Positions 1 through 8,232 are shown, counted from the stretch's first letter. The stretch is DNA of 22,385 nucleotides from an uncultured Prevotellaceae bacterium (GCA_900543815.1 UQST01000044.1:1-22385); one strand, 5' to 3'. Notes: a model not told the origin generated them from the sequence alone. A program made the numbers and translations.

Positions 1-121
1 GTGACAGATATAAGGTTCTTCCTTTTCAGACTTACAAGGCTGTATGCTTAATCCCCTAGGTTTATCGGGTGAGCCGAATCCAAGCTGGATACTGCAGGCT
101 CAACTCCTGCTTTGCCCCACC
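1..121 (+). other. 3' end of an unidentified structured element with a T-arm-like hairpin
   Basis: This stretch folds into consecutive small hairpins: GGCT/AGCC enclosing CCC/GGG, then ATCC-AAGCT-GGAT, then GCAGG-CTCAACT-CCTGC at 94-110, followed by TTTGCCCCACC. The last hairpin resembles a tRNA or tmRNA T-arm next to an acceptor strand. No matching 5' acceptor strand (GGGGCAA-like) lies inside the window, so any RNA gene would begin to the left. tmRNA was considered, but the position expected to hold U70 of the conserved G3-U70 alanine identity pair is C, and no clean CCA end is present. It is an edge fragment of unknown identity, convergent with the helicase gene that stops at 146. Confidence 0.3.
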
Positions 122-145
122 TGCATTGTCTTGCGAACAGAGTAT

Positions 146-2998
146 TTAGAGTTTTTTGCTCTTCTTCAACCCTAAGTTCAGAAGTAAAACAGCATTCTCC
201 TTTTCATCCTTAGGAGCATCCTTGGGTTTCCATGCCACTACAAAACGAATGGTAGCCGAGGAGACCATGTAGCCCCTTTCGTCCCACAGAACAAGTTCAT
301 CTTGCATCTTCTTCGATATTTGAGCTATAGGGCGGCTGGCACCAAGCGCATAAAGATAGTTGTCAGCAAAACGCAGTTGCTCGCCAGCCCGAAGCGAGAG
401 AACCTCCCGCTTACGGCACATGAAGAACCCTAGATTTACGTCCTTATGCGTAAGTTGCAGTTCCAGTTCCTCTGGTAGTCCGTAGGTTATCTGGTCCACT
501 ATATGAAAATCTGCTGGCAGGCGGTCAAAGAGACTGCTGTCCGTATAGATGAAGAGACGACACTTGGCACGAGTCATGCCTACATAATAACGACGCATCT
601 CCAAGTCCGTCACATGCTGAGGCTGGGTAACAAGCAAATACACATCATCATACTCATGCCCCTTGGACTTGTGAATGGTGGACACCACCACATCGGCATC
701 TGCTGTGGAACAGAAATCTTCGGTCATGGATTCGAACACAAACTCTTTAAAGTCCGTCAAGAACTTCTCCCTGCTAGTTTGTTCAAAGAGTTTGAGACAA
801 CGTTCCAGATAAGGCAAGCAAGTCGAAGAGGCATACGCCAGGCGTGTCTGACTTTTGGCATTCTCCCACACCTCATCTGCTATGCGTGGTGTGTGCGTGT
901 TACGCTCTATTTGCTTCACAAAGAAACGCACTTCGGCCATATTCCAGAAACGGAATCCCTCGGTGCTCTGTATGAGTTTACTATTAAGCCCTTGCTTACG
1001 GAGAAGTGAATTCATGATAACAGCCTGCTCATTGGTATGGGTAAGCACGCACATGGTGCCATTGGCACGTTTCGCCAACAAGTCAGAAGCAATACGCTGA
1101 TACATAAGGCAGGAAACATGATGTCTAACCACCACGGTTCCCTCGTCCTGTTTCACCGATAAGATGGACGTACGCTTCATGCGATGACGGATTCCCCGGG
1201 CAAATGCATTTGCAAAGTCAACCACATGGCGGCTACTGCGATAATTCTCCGTCATCTCCACAAAGGTGCTCTTGGGAGTATCGAGAAGCTGTCGCATAAA
1301 GCGTGAATCAGAACCTCGGAATTCATATATATTCTGGTCATCATCCCCCACCGCTATCACCCGCATACCCTCGTTGGCCTTCATGAGCGCCCGCACCAAT
1401 GCATACTCCTCGGAACTCATATCCTGAGCCTCATCGATGACAAGGACCGTCTTACAGATACGACTGGGTTCCACCCCCTCCTCACTAATCATCCGGGCAG
1501 CCCGCTCCACCACTCCCTTGGCATCCTCGATATTTCCTATACGACCAAGGAGATCAAAGGAGTAAGAGTGGAAGGTCTTTATCTCAACAAAATGGGCGGC
1601 ATTGCCGATAAGCGCCATCAACCGTTGCTTGAACTCTGTAGCCGCAGCACGTGAAAAGGTGAGCATGAGAAGCTGTTCGTGCTTTACATCCTCAAGCAAA
1701 AGCAAGGAGGCCAGCTTATGAACCAGCACGCGAGTCTTGCCACTACCCGGACCAGCCGCCACCACTATCCCCACAGACTCTTTGTCTTGGATAATCCGCT
1801 GCTGTGTAGGTGAAAGCGAGCCAAAAATCTGCTTATATTTCTCGGGGGTAATGTTACGACTTATCTCTGCCAAGCGCTCTCCTTTGAAGTATTTTCTGAC
1901 GAACGCCTTATAGTCCATCTGGAAATAATCCTGCACGTATTGCAAGGCCGCATTATAATCCCGCACCATGAGATTGGCATACTCTCCCACAATATGCACC
2001 TGCTGTATTTTCTGGCGGTAAAACTCATTGAGCATGCGATAATCCTCTTGTTTGTAACGTTTCATGCTATCCTTGACCCTGTGGATTTCCATAGCATTGT
2101 AGAGAACCAGGAAGCCTCCTTCAAGTTTTAGAGCCCCTATCTTGGAAAGATAAAGAAGAGCCTCCTCCACATCCTCCAATTGGACACCATCCAGTGAGTC
2201 GAAAAGTCCCGCTGGCCGTTCCCTCAAATCACCCAGAAGCTTAACTATCGAGAATTGCACGCCCTTCTGCACTGCATCATTGCCATCCACTGCATCCACT
2301 ACCTGCCTGTAGAGCCACTCCACTGCGAACTCACATATTTCCAGCCTTCTCTCAAAGCGGTTGATAGTTGCCTGCATGCTTGCCAGACGAGTAACCTCTA
2401 CGTTATGAGCAGCATCCTCTCTCTTCCTTGTGTAGCCCTTGATGGTCAGAAAATATAGAAGCGTGCGGATATCCTTCTCTGACGCAGTGGTGATGCCTGC
2501 CTTATGGGCATCATCATTGAACTGTTTGCATGAAATACGAAGCGTATCATCGGGAATATGGTCAAGAATGTACCGTTCCAATTCCACGAAGCGTCTAAGC
2601 GTTTGCCTGGAGTTCCTCTCCGACTCACCCGAATCATACAAATAAGCCGAGATATCCTTTGTGTCGGCCAGGATTCCTTCCTGGCGCATACGTTCCACAG
2701 CAGACACGACCTCCTTCTTGCTGAGTTCAAGCATATCCGCCAAATAGTCGATGCGCGATTCTGCCTCTGCATCCTGGGCTTTGGCAACAGACCTCTGAGA
2801 AATGAGTGACTTGATGATGCGCACCGCCTTTTCCACTTCTTCTTTCTCGAAAAGCAAGGACTCTGCGATTCGTCGGCGGGCTTCATCCATATTCTTGACT
2901 GTAATGCCTGTAGCATAGACATGCGGGACGTTGTTGCCCCTCTGCAGATACCCCGCCTGTTCGAGTGCCGCCAAAGCTGTCCGCACACGCGTTTCCAT
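146..2998 (-). CDS. UvrD/PcrA-like helicase half (RQC + SF1 helicase) of a split RecQ-UvrD fusion
   Basis: This 950-residue superfamily 1 DNA helicase would unwind DNA 3' to 5' using ATP. Residues 1-30 look like the end of a RecQ RQC winged helix (ALAALEQAGYL..). Residues 30-390 are a mainly helical, unrecognised linker. SF1 motifs then follow in order: Q-motif LSPTQQRII (395-403), Walker A GPGSGKTR (416-423), DEAQD (522-526), GDDDQNIYEFRG (551-562), STIHKSKGHEYDDVYL (773-788) and RRYYVGMTRAK (802-812). All are intact. The ATG at 2998 is only the first Met after an in-frame TAG (3017-3019). Six sense codons join the two, and no ribosome binding site is visible, so this is probably the C-terminal part of one ~1,624-residue protein. 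It is made separately only if translation reinitiates. Confidence 0.85.
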   Translation of the reverse strand: METRVRTALAALEQAGYLQRGNNVPHVYATGITVKNMDEARRRIAESLLFEKEEVEKAVRIIKSLISQRSVAKAQDAEAESRIDYLADMLELSKKEVVSAVERMRQEGILADTKDISAYLYDSGESERNSRQTLRRFVELERYILDHIPDDTLRISCKQFNDDAHKAGITTASEKDIRTLLYFLTIKGYTRKREDAAHNVEVTRLASMQATINRFERRLEICEFAVEWLYRQVVDAVDGNDAVQKGVQFSIVKLLGDLRERPAGLFDSLDGVQLEDVEEALLYLSKIGALKLEGGFLVLYNAMEIHRVKDSMKRYKQEDYRMLNEFYRQKIQQVHIVGEYANLMVRDYNAALQYVQDYFQMDYKAFVRKYFKGERLAEISRNITPEKYKQIFGSLSPTQQRIIQDKESVGIVVAAGPGSGKTRVLVHKLASLLLLEDVKHEQLLMLTFSRAAATEFKQRLMALIGNAAHFVEIKTFHSYSFDLLGRIGNIEDAKGVVERAARMISEEGVEPSRICKTVLVIDEAQDMSSEEYALVRALMKANEGMRVIAVGDDDQNIYEFRGSDSRFMRQLLDTPKSTFVEMTENYRSSRHVVDFANAFARGIRHRMKRTSILSVKQDEGTVVVRHHVSCLMYQRIASDLLAKRANGTMCVLTHTNEQAVIMNSLLRKQGLNSKLIQSTEGFRFWNMAEVRFFVKQIERNTHTPRIADEVWENAKSQTRLAYASSTCLPYLERCLKLFEQTSREKFLTDFKEFVFESMTEDFCSTADADVVVSTIHKSKGHEYDDVYLLVTQPQHVTDLEMRRYYVGMTRAKCRLFIYTDSSLFDRLPADFHIVDQITYGLPEELELQLTHKDVNLGFFMCRKREVLSLRAGEQLRFADNYLYALGASRPIAQISKKMQDELVLWDERGYMVSSATIRFVVAWKPKDAPKDEKENAVLLLNLGLKKSKKL

Positions 2999-3016
2999 AT
3001 CCGAAACAGAATCATC

Positions 3017-3019
3017 CTA
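3017..3019 (-). other. In-frame amber (TAG) codon splitting the RecQ-UvrD reading frame
   Basis: Read on the minus strand, the frame runs AAA GCT GGT TAG GAT GAT TCT GTT TCG GAT ATG. The upstream helicase, the TAG and the downstream helicase are therefore all in one frame with no other stop between them. From memory of related fusions, this position is usually Trp within an AG-W-DDSV-like segment; a TGG to TAG change is a single transition. That expected residue is recollection, not something the sequence shows. Confidence 0.9.
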
Positions 3020-5020
3020 ACCAGCTTTACGTGCAATCTCCAGCGCCGAGCAACAAACCCGCATCCGTTGTTTGGTCATATCTTTCACAGCCCTCCACAC
3101 TTGTTGTATCTCACTGATGCTAAGTTTGGTCTGGTTAAGCAACATGAAATGCTTGTCAAGGTCGCCATCGCTATAGAGCACATAACACCTTGCCTCAAGA
3201 TGCGGATCACGTCCAGCACGTCCAGCCTCTTGTACATAATTCTCAAGCGAGTCGGAAATATCATAATGGATGACCAACCCCACATCGCTCTTATCAACTC
3301 CCATTCCAAAAGCAGAAGTCGCAACAATGATGCGCACACGGTCATTCATGAACGCTTCCTGATTGGCAATCTTCTCATCTGCATCCATCTGCCCGTTGAA
3401 CGCCAAAGCCTTGTAACCATCACGGGTCAGCTTCTCTGCCAACAGCCTTGTTCTCTTCGTGCGCGATACATATACTATAACAGGACAGTTTGACTCGGCA
3501 ATGAGGGAGCGAAGCCTGGAATACTTGACCTCATCTGTATCAGCATGAATCACAGAATAGCGCAGGTTGGTACGTGAAGCTGACGAGGCAAACAACTGCA
3601 GATCATGACCGAGCGTCTGTTTGAAATAGTCGCATATATCCTGTATCACCTTTTGCTTGGCTGTAGCTGTAAAGCATGAAATAGGAATTGGCTGCTGGAG
3701 ACGCTTGCGATTCTGATACTCCCGTATAAACTTGCCAATATAAAGATAATCCACCCTAAAATCCTGCCCCCAAGACGAGAAGCAATGAGCCTCATCGATA
3801 ACAAACCGTACTACATGGCGAGCCTGCAGAATTCTTTCTATAGTCTTCGACCTTAGCATTTCAGGAGCAATATAGAGCAACGAAGCGTCACCACTCTGTA
3901 CGCGATCTATAGCAAGCGAGCGGCTGACGGGGTCAAGCAGACCATTTATGGTCACTGCTTCCGTTATACCTCGTTCTGCCAAATTGTCCACTTGATCCTT
4001 CATCAAAGATAACAATGGCGAAATGACAACCGTGAGTCCATGCACCGTTTGCGACTCCATGAGGGCAGGCAACTGGAATGTAAGCGACTTGCCTCCGCCT
4101 GTGGGGAAAATCGCCAGCAGAGACTTTCCCGTTACTGCTGCCCTAACAGCATTCTCTTGTAATGGTTCGCCTTCATAGGTTCTGAACTGATTATAGCCGA
4201 AGAAATGCTTCAGATTGGTGTGTACATCCAACAAACTCCTGCAATAATCACATCCGTCGGCACAACAGGTATGCCTGAGAAGACGTACCACATTCTCCAC
4301 ATTAGGGTAAGTATAAAGCACCCAAGGCGGAGTGATGGAGTTTCGCTCTGTTGTAGTAATGAGCGCAAGAGAAAAAGCCAGCTCTACTGGTTGCTTTTCA
4401 ACAAGTGAACGCAAATCCACATTTTGACAAATGCGCCCATGGAAAAACGTATAAATATGCCCTGGAAGCTCTTCCTTCTCACAGCACTCTGCATCTGCCA
4501 TATCCAAGAAGCCAGAAAACTCCGGCACACCATGAAGCAAGGTTGCATATATAAGCGTCAGTTCACGAGGCAAGCGTTTCCATGCCTCCATTTCGTCAAG
4601 CAACAAATCGTAAGCCTTTTCACAGTCATTCAGAGGATTGTTCACTTGGTCACTCATCAGTTTGTCATCTTTCAACAAATGATGATAGGGGCGTTCCGGA
4701 AACAAAAGAGGTGACATATACAATGTGTCCACAAGCCCCCAACGGATATGTTCGTCTCCGAACAAATACTTCACATCATGATGGACAACATTATGGCCAC
4801 AGATAAAATCTACGCCGTCAAGAAACTCTTTCGCCTCCTTCTTCCTGCCCGAATGAAACTTGGCATCATCCCAACGCAAGATTCCTATATCATGAATACG
4901 CTTGTCCTTCAGGCCTACTTCAACATCCACAAAAGCCCAGCGGGAAGCATCTCTTGATACTTCCGCATTCGATGGTCTCCTATCCCCTAGACTCCCTATG
5001 ACTTTTCTCCAAAAAGACAT
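3017..5020 (-). CDS. DEDD exonuclease-RecQ helicase half of a split RecQ-UvrD fusion
   Basis: This 667-residue protein joins a DnaQ-like exonuclease domain to a RecQ-family DNA helicase. The exonuclease region (about 28-140) shows FVDVEV (D32, E34), GHNVVHHD (N77, D82) and a late NDCEKAYDL helix (D132), matching the DEDD acidic residues. A cysteine cluster (C252, C253, C257, C260) sits before the helicase core. RecQ motifs are TGGGKS (307-312), DEAH (409-412) with the RecQ-type CFSSWGQDFR loop, SCFTATA (448-454) and QEAGRAGRD (597-605). The frame ends at TAG just where the zinc/RQC region should continue, so this half lacks a complete RQC domain. It starts 24 bp after the beta-lactamase-like gene and is probably cotranscribed with it. 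Confidence 0.88.
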   Translation of the reverse strand: MSFWRKVIGSLGDRRPSNAEVSRDASRWAFVDVEVGLKDKRIHDIGILRWDDAKFHSGRKKEAKEFLDGVDFICGHNVVHHDVKYLFGDEHIRWGLVDTLYMSPLLFPERPYHHLLKDDKLMSDQVNNPLNDCEKAYDLLLDEMEAWKRLPRELTLIYATLLHGVPEFSGFLDMADAECCEKEELPGHIYTFFHGRICQNVDLRSLVEKQPVELAFSLALITTTERNSITPPWVLYTYPNVENVVRLLRHTCCADGCDYCRSLLDVHTNLKHFFGYNQFRTYEGEPLQENAVRAAVTGKSLLAIFPTGGGKSLTFQLPALMESQTVHGLTVVISPLLSLMKDQVDNLAERGITEAVTINGLLDPVSRSLAIDRVQSGDASLLYIAPEMLRSKTIERILQARHVVRFVIDEAHCFSSWGQDFRVDYLYIGKFIREYQNRKRLQQPIPISCFTATAKQKVIQDICDYFKQTLGHDLQLFASSASRTNLRYSVIHADTDEVKYSRLRSLIAESNCPVIVYVSRTKRTRLLAEKLTRDGYKALAFNGQMDADEKIANQEAFMNDRVRIIVATSAFGMGVDKSDVGLVIHYDISDSLENYVQEAGRAGRDPHLEARCYVLYSDGDLDKHFMLLNQTKLSISEIQQVWRAVKDMTKQRMRVCCSALEIARKAG

Positions 5021-5044
5021 ATAACGTTGTTATCCAATGCCTCA

Positions 5045-6256
5045 TCAATACATTGCCCCTGCCACGATATTACTGATGAGCGAGCGCAGGCGTACCATGC
5101 GGCTGCGGCCATCGATGGGATGAACGGCATTGACAAGCAGGATGATACTCACGTCGTTAATAGGGTCGATGACGATGCTGGTACCTGTATAGCCCGTGTG
5201 CCCGTAGGTTTGGGGCGAAAGCAAAGAACCATTGCACGAAGCATAGGGACTATGTACATCCCATCCATAGGTACGGCCTATCTGGCTGGCCCATTGTGGC
5301 ACGCTGCGCATGGCCAGCACGGTGGCAGGCGAAAGGATGCGAGCACCCTGCCACTGACCACCATTCTGCAAGGCTGCACACAGGACTGCCAAGTCATCAA
5401 CCGTACTGAACACACCCGCATTACCGCTCACACCGCCATTCATCACTCGCGCCAATGGGTCATGAACCTGTCCGCGCAACACACTTCCGTCAGGCTGGCG
5501 GGTGGTGGGAGCTATGAGACTGCCCCAGCGGCTCAAGTCTTCCCCCAAGGGCAGATAGTCGGTATGATCCATACCCAAGGGGGCAAAGATATGGGTGCGG
5601 GCATAATCACGCAGCGAAAGACCTGTGCAACGTTCCACTATATGCTGCAGAGTGATGTAGTTGAGACAGCTATACTGAAAGTCGGTGCCAGGCTCAAAGC
5701 TTCGCTTCACCTGGCAGATGTGCTCGAGAAGCCCTTGCGGAGAAGGCGAACCATAGCGGCGTACAAGTTCATCTACAGAAGCATAGGCAGGCAAACCCGA
5801 AGTGTGGGTGAGCAGATGCTGGATGCGTATGGTCTCAGAATTCCCCTGTGAGTCAGTCCAGCTGGCAAAGCCGGGAATGTAAGCAGAGACGGCATCGGTA
5901 AGGCGCAGAGTGCCATTCTCGCACAACTGCATCACGCTGATAGCTGTAGCCACCGGTTTGCTGCACGATGCCAGGTCAAACATCGTCTCGATGGTCATCT
6001 TCTCCACCGAAGGATAAACCTGCCTGTTGCCATAAGCCTTCACATAAGCCATGCAGCCTCCCTTCACGATACCCAGCACGGCACCGGGAATCTCTCCCCG
6101 TCCTATGGCATCCATGATGGCCGAGTCAGCTCGCGCCAGTTTCTCTTCAGAGAGATGCACCTTGCGGGGCGATACACGTTTCAGCTGGCCATATGCCACC
6201 AAGGGCAGACTGGCCAATACCAGTCCTACATATATAATAATGTATAATCGCTTCAT
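5045..6256 (-). CDS. Secreted serine beta-lactamase/esterase-family hydrolase
   Basis: This 403-residue protein belongs to the penicillin-binding-protein-like serine hydrolases (class C beta-lactamase / DD-peptidase / EstB fold). The N-terminus has a basic start, a hydrophobic run and a probable signal peptidase I site near AYG-Q (residue 24), indicating export. The nucleophile motif SxxK is S97-C-S-K100, and the third motif HTG is at 353-355. The usual Tyr-x-Asn motif reads Y195-S-C197, with an Asn at 199. GGVSGNAGVFST (about 274-285) is a segment common in this family. A strong purine-rich AAGGAGGAG lies just before the ATG, unusual for Bacteroidetes. The substrate cannot be inferred; peptidoglycan peptides or small esters are typical. 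The gene precedes the exonuclease-RecQ gene by 24 bp. Confidence 0.85.
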   Translation of the reverse strand: MKRLYIIIYVGLVLASLPLVAYGQLKRVSPRKVHLSEEKLARADSAIMDAIGRGEIPGAVLGIVKGGCMAYVKAYGNRQVYPSVEKMTIETMFDLASCSKPVATAISVMQLCENGTLRLTDAVSAYIPGFASWTDSQGNSETIRIQHLLTHTSGLPAYASVDELVRRYGSPSPQGLLEHICQVKRSFEPGTDFQYSCLNYITLQHIVERCTGLSLRDYARTHIFAPLGMDHTDYLPLGEDLSRWGSLIAPTTRQPDGSVLRGQVHDPLARVMNGGVSGNAGVFSTVDDLAVLCAALQNGGQWQGARILSPATVLAMRSVPQWASQIGRTYGWDVHSPYASCNGSLLSPQTYGHTGYTGTSIVIDPINDVSIILLVNAVHPIDGRSRMVRLRSLISNIVAGAMY

Positions 6257-6314
6257 AAGCTCCTCCTTCTATTCTTTACCTTTATTCTTTTACCATCTGA
6301 ACAAAAAGCCTTTC

Positions 6315-6396
6315 CCCCATGCGGAGGTTAAGCCTCTATCCCCTGAATATCCCCATAGGCAGATTTGAGCAAAGCCTCTCCGCTATGGGGTTTATC
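6315..6396. terminator. Competing inverted repeats between mscL and the beta-lactamase-like gene
   Basis: CCCCATAG (6351-6358) pairs with CTATGGGG (6383-6390) across a 24-nt loop. The same right arm can instead pair imperfectly with CCCCATGCGGAGG at 6315-6327 (right-hand partner 6375-6390). On the plus strand the hairpin is followed by TTTATC. No clean T-tract is seen on the minus strand, the direction of both neighbouring genes. It may be a weak terminator or an attenuator-like switch ahead of the hydrolase gene. Confidence 0.4.
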
Positions 6397-6497
6397 AAAA
6401 AAGCCCTGTCAGACAAAACGGCTTCGGGGCACTACCCTACACACATTTGCCCGAGAGGGTCTGTTCCTGCAACTCTCCTGGGAATACGGAGAGCAGA

Positions 6498-6923
6498 TTA
6501 CTTATTCTTCAAAAGATCACGGATTTCTGTGAGCAACTTCTCCTCAGCCGACGGTTCGGGAGCAGGAGCAGGCTCAGCGGGCTTCTCTTCCTTCTTGCGT
6601 GAGAGAGCGGCAATACCCTTCACCATGAGGAAAATACAGAAGGCGATGATGAGGAAATCCACCACATCCTGGATAAACTGACCATAGTTGAGCGTAACAG
6701 CCTCACTCACCACCTGGTCACCCTCCTTCACTGCATCCTTGAGCACAAGCTTGAGGTCAGTGAAATCCATTCCGCCTGTGAGCACGCCTATAGGAGGCAT
6801 GATGATGTTGTTCACGATACTGGTCACTATCTTGCCAAACGCACCGCCGATAATCACACCGACAGCCATATCAACTACGTTACCCTTGAGGGCAAAAGCC
6901 TTGAAGTCTTGAATAAATGACAT
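6498..6923 (-). CDS. mscL: Large-conductance mechanosensitive channel MscL
   Basis: MscL forms a homopentameric inner-membrane pore that opens when membrane tension rises and releases solutes during hypo-osmotic shock. The 141-residue length is normal for the family. The N-terminal amphipathic helix FIQDFKAFALKGNVVDMAVG leads into TM1 with the family signature GVIIGGAFGKIVTSIVNNIIMPP. A periplasmic loop (about 48-75), TM2 around VVDFLIIAFCIFLMVKGIAAL, and a charged cytoplasmic helix ending LLTEIRDLLKNK follow. Pro/Glu/Ala-rich residues link TM2 to the last helix. The gene is transcribed divergently from gapA. Confidence 0.97.
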   Translation of the reverse strand: MSFIQDFKAFALKGNVVDMAVGVIIGGAFGKIVTSIVNNIIMPPIGVLTGGMDFTDLKLVLKDAVKEGDQVVSEAVTLNYGQFIQDVVDFLIIAFCIFLMVKGIAALSRKKEEKPAEPAPAPEPSAEEKLLTEIRDLLKNK

Positions 6924-6973
6924 AATTATCTATTTTTTGCATTAAATCGAGCGCTAAATTAAAAAGAATATCG

Positions 6974-6981
6974 TAATTTTG
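6974..6981 (+). promoter_or_regulatory. Bacteroidetes-type -7 box (TAATTTTG) for the lipoprotein ORF and gapA
   Basis: TAATTTTG matches the Bacteroidetes sigma-A -7 consensus TAnnTTTG. It lies 23 nt before the 29-codon ORF and about 150 nt before gapA. No convincing -33 TTTG lies 19-20 bp upstream. It is the best candidate promoter for gapA. Confidence 0.6.
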
Positions 6982-7004
6982 CGTCCACAAAAGGAAAAAA
7001 GTTG

Positions 7005-7094
7005 ATGAGAAGACTGAAATATATGCACTTTTGGCTTTTAATCACGTTGCTGCTGGCGGCGTGCAAGTCCTCTCATTACTGCAATTGTGGATAA
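7005..7094 (+). CDS. Small lipoprotein (29 aa), leader ORF of gapA
   Basis: A 29-codon ORF starts at ATG 7005, just downstream of a TAnnTTTG promoter and a purine-rich AAGGAAAAAA stretch. It encodes a basic start (MRRLKY), a hydrophobic core (FWLLITLLL) and a lipobox LLLAAC ending at Cys20, then a nine-residue tail ending CNCG. This is the architecture of a minimal lipoprotein: signal peptidase II would leave a ten-residue lipidated peptide with three cysteines in all. It ends 39 nt before gapA on the same strand, so the two are probably cotranscribed. The ORF could also act as a translated leader for gapA. I do not recognise a family. Confidence 0.6.
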   Translation: MRRLKYMHFWLLITLLLAACKSSHYCNCG

Positions 7095-7133
7095 AACAGG
7101 CTATTATTTCTAACCCTTTAAATAATTAAAGAA

Positions 7134-8147
7134 ATGGCAACAAAAGTAGGTATTAATGGTTTCGGCCGTATCGGTCGTTTCGTATTCCGTGCCGCTCAGA
7201 CTCGTGAGGACATCGAGATCGTAGGTATCAATGACCTGTGCCCCGTGGATTACTTGGCTTACATGCTGAAGTATGACACCATGCACGGCGCATTCAACGG
7301 CACCATCGAGGCTGACGTTGAGAACAGCCAGCTGATTGTTAACGGCAAGAAGATTCGCGTAACTGCAGAGCGCAACCCCGCTGACCTGAAGTGGAACGAG
7401 GTTGAGGCTGAGTACGTGGTTGAGTCAACTGGCCTGTTCCTGACTCAGGAGAAGGCTCAGGCTCACATCGAGGCCGGTGCCAAGTACGTGGTGATGTCTG
7501 CTCCCTCAAAGGACGCTACTCCCATGTTCGTTTGCGGTGTTAACTTCGACAAGTACGTGAAGGGCACTCAGTTCGTGTCTAACGCTTCTTGCACCACCAA
7601 CTGTCTGGCTCCTATCGCCAAGGTTCTGAACGACAAGTTCGGTATCACCGATGGTCTGATGACAACCGTTCACTCTACAACTGCTACACAGAAGACCGTT
7701 GACGGTCCCTCTATGAAGGACTGGCGTGGTGGCCGTGCTGCTTCCGGCAACATCATCCCCTCTTCTACAGGTGCTGCCAAGGCTGTGGGTAAGGTTATCC
7801 CCGAGCTGAACGGCAAGCTGACTGGTATGTCTATGCGTGTTCCCACTCTGGACGTATCTGTGGTTGACCTGACTGTTAACCTGGCTAAGCCTGCTAAGTA
7901 CGAGGAGATCTGCGCTGCCATGAAGGAGGCTTCTGAGGGCGAGCTGAAGGGTGTACTGGGCTACACAGAGGACGCTGTGGTTTCTTCTGACTTCCTGGGC
8001 TGCACTCTCACTTCTATCTTCGACGCTAAGGCTGGTATCGCTCTGACCGACACATTCGTGAAGGTAGTGAGTTGGTACGACAATGAGATCGGCTACTCTA
8101 ACAAGGTGCTGGAGCTCATCGCCCACATGAAGAAGGTGAACGGCTAA
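7134..8147 (+). CDS. gapA: Type I glyceraldehyde-3-phosphate dehydrogenase
   Basis: This cytosolic glycolytic enzyme converts glyceraldehyde 3-phosphate, phosphate and NAD+ to 1,3-bisphosphoglycerate. Its 337 residues are a normal length. The Rossmann motif INGFGRIGR begins at residue 7. D34 in INDL fits NAD specificity. The catalytic motif ASCTTNCLAP places the nucleophile at C153, with the general base H180 in TTVHSTTATQ. The C-terminal WYDNEIGYSNK signature is present. Codon use is strongly biased, as expected for a highly expressed gene. It probably shares the 6974 promoter with the small lipoprotein ORF and ends in a strong terminator. Confidence 0.98.
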   Translation: MATKVGINGFGRIGRFVFRAAQTREDIEIVGINDLCPVDYLAYMLKYDTMHGAFNGTIEADVENSQLIVNGKKIRVTAERNPADLKWNEVEAEYVVESTGLFLTQEKAQAHIEAGAKYVVMSAPSKDATPMFVCGVNFDKYVKGTQFVSNASCTTNCLAPIAKVLNDKFGITDGLMTTVHSTTATQKTVDGPSMKDWRGGRAASGNIIPSSTGAAKAVGKVIPELNGKLTGMSMRVPTLDVSVVDLTVNLAKPAKYEEICAAMKEASEGELKGVLGYTEDAVVSSDFLGCTLTSIFDAKAGIALTDTFVKVVSWYDNEIGYSNKVLELIAHMKKVNG

Positions 8148-8195
8148 TCTCTGAAGGATAAAATCCACAGAGGCAAATGCCTCAACCAGAAACAG

Positions 8196-8232
8196 AAGGC
8201 TGTCCGACAAGCTCGGGCAGCCTTCCTTTTGT
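8196..8232 (+). terminator. Rho-independent terminator of gapA
   Basis: AAGGCTGTCCGA and TCGGGCAGCCTT form a 12-bp stem with one T-G pair around a CAAGC loop, followed by CCTTTTG. It lies 49 nt after the gapA stop. A smaller hairpin, GAGGC-AAAT-GCCTC (8170-8183), precedes it. Confidence 0.92.

Noticed and set aside
1..121. Complete tRNA or tmRNA gene
   Set aside because: No 5' acceptor strand in the window, no encoded CCA in the right place, and the G3-U70 alanine identity pair expected of tmRNA is missing.
2446..3036. 196-residue minus-strand frame overlapping the helicase junction
   Set aside because: It is an out-of-frame shadow of the helicase gene; the true continuation is in the frame interrupted only by TAG.
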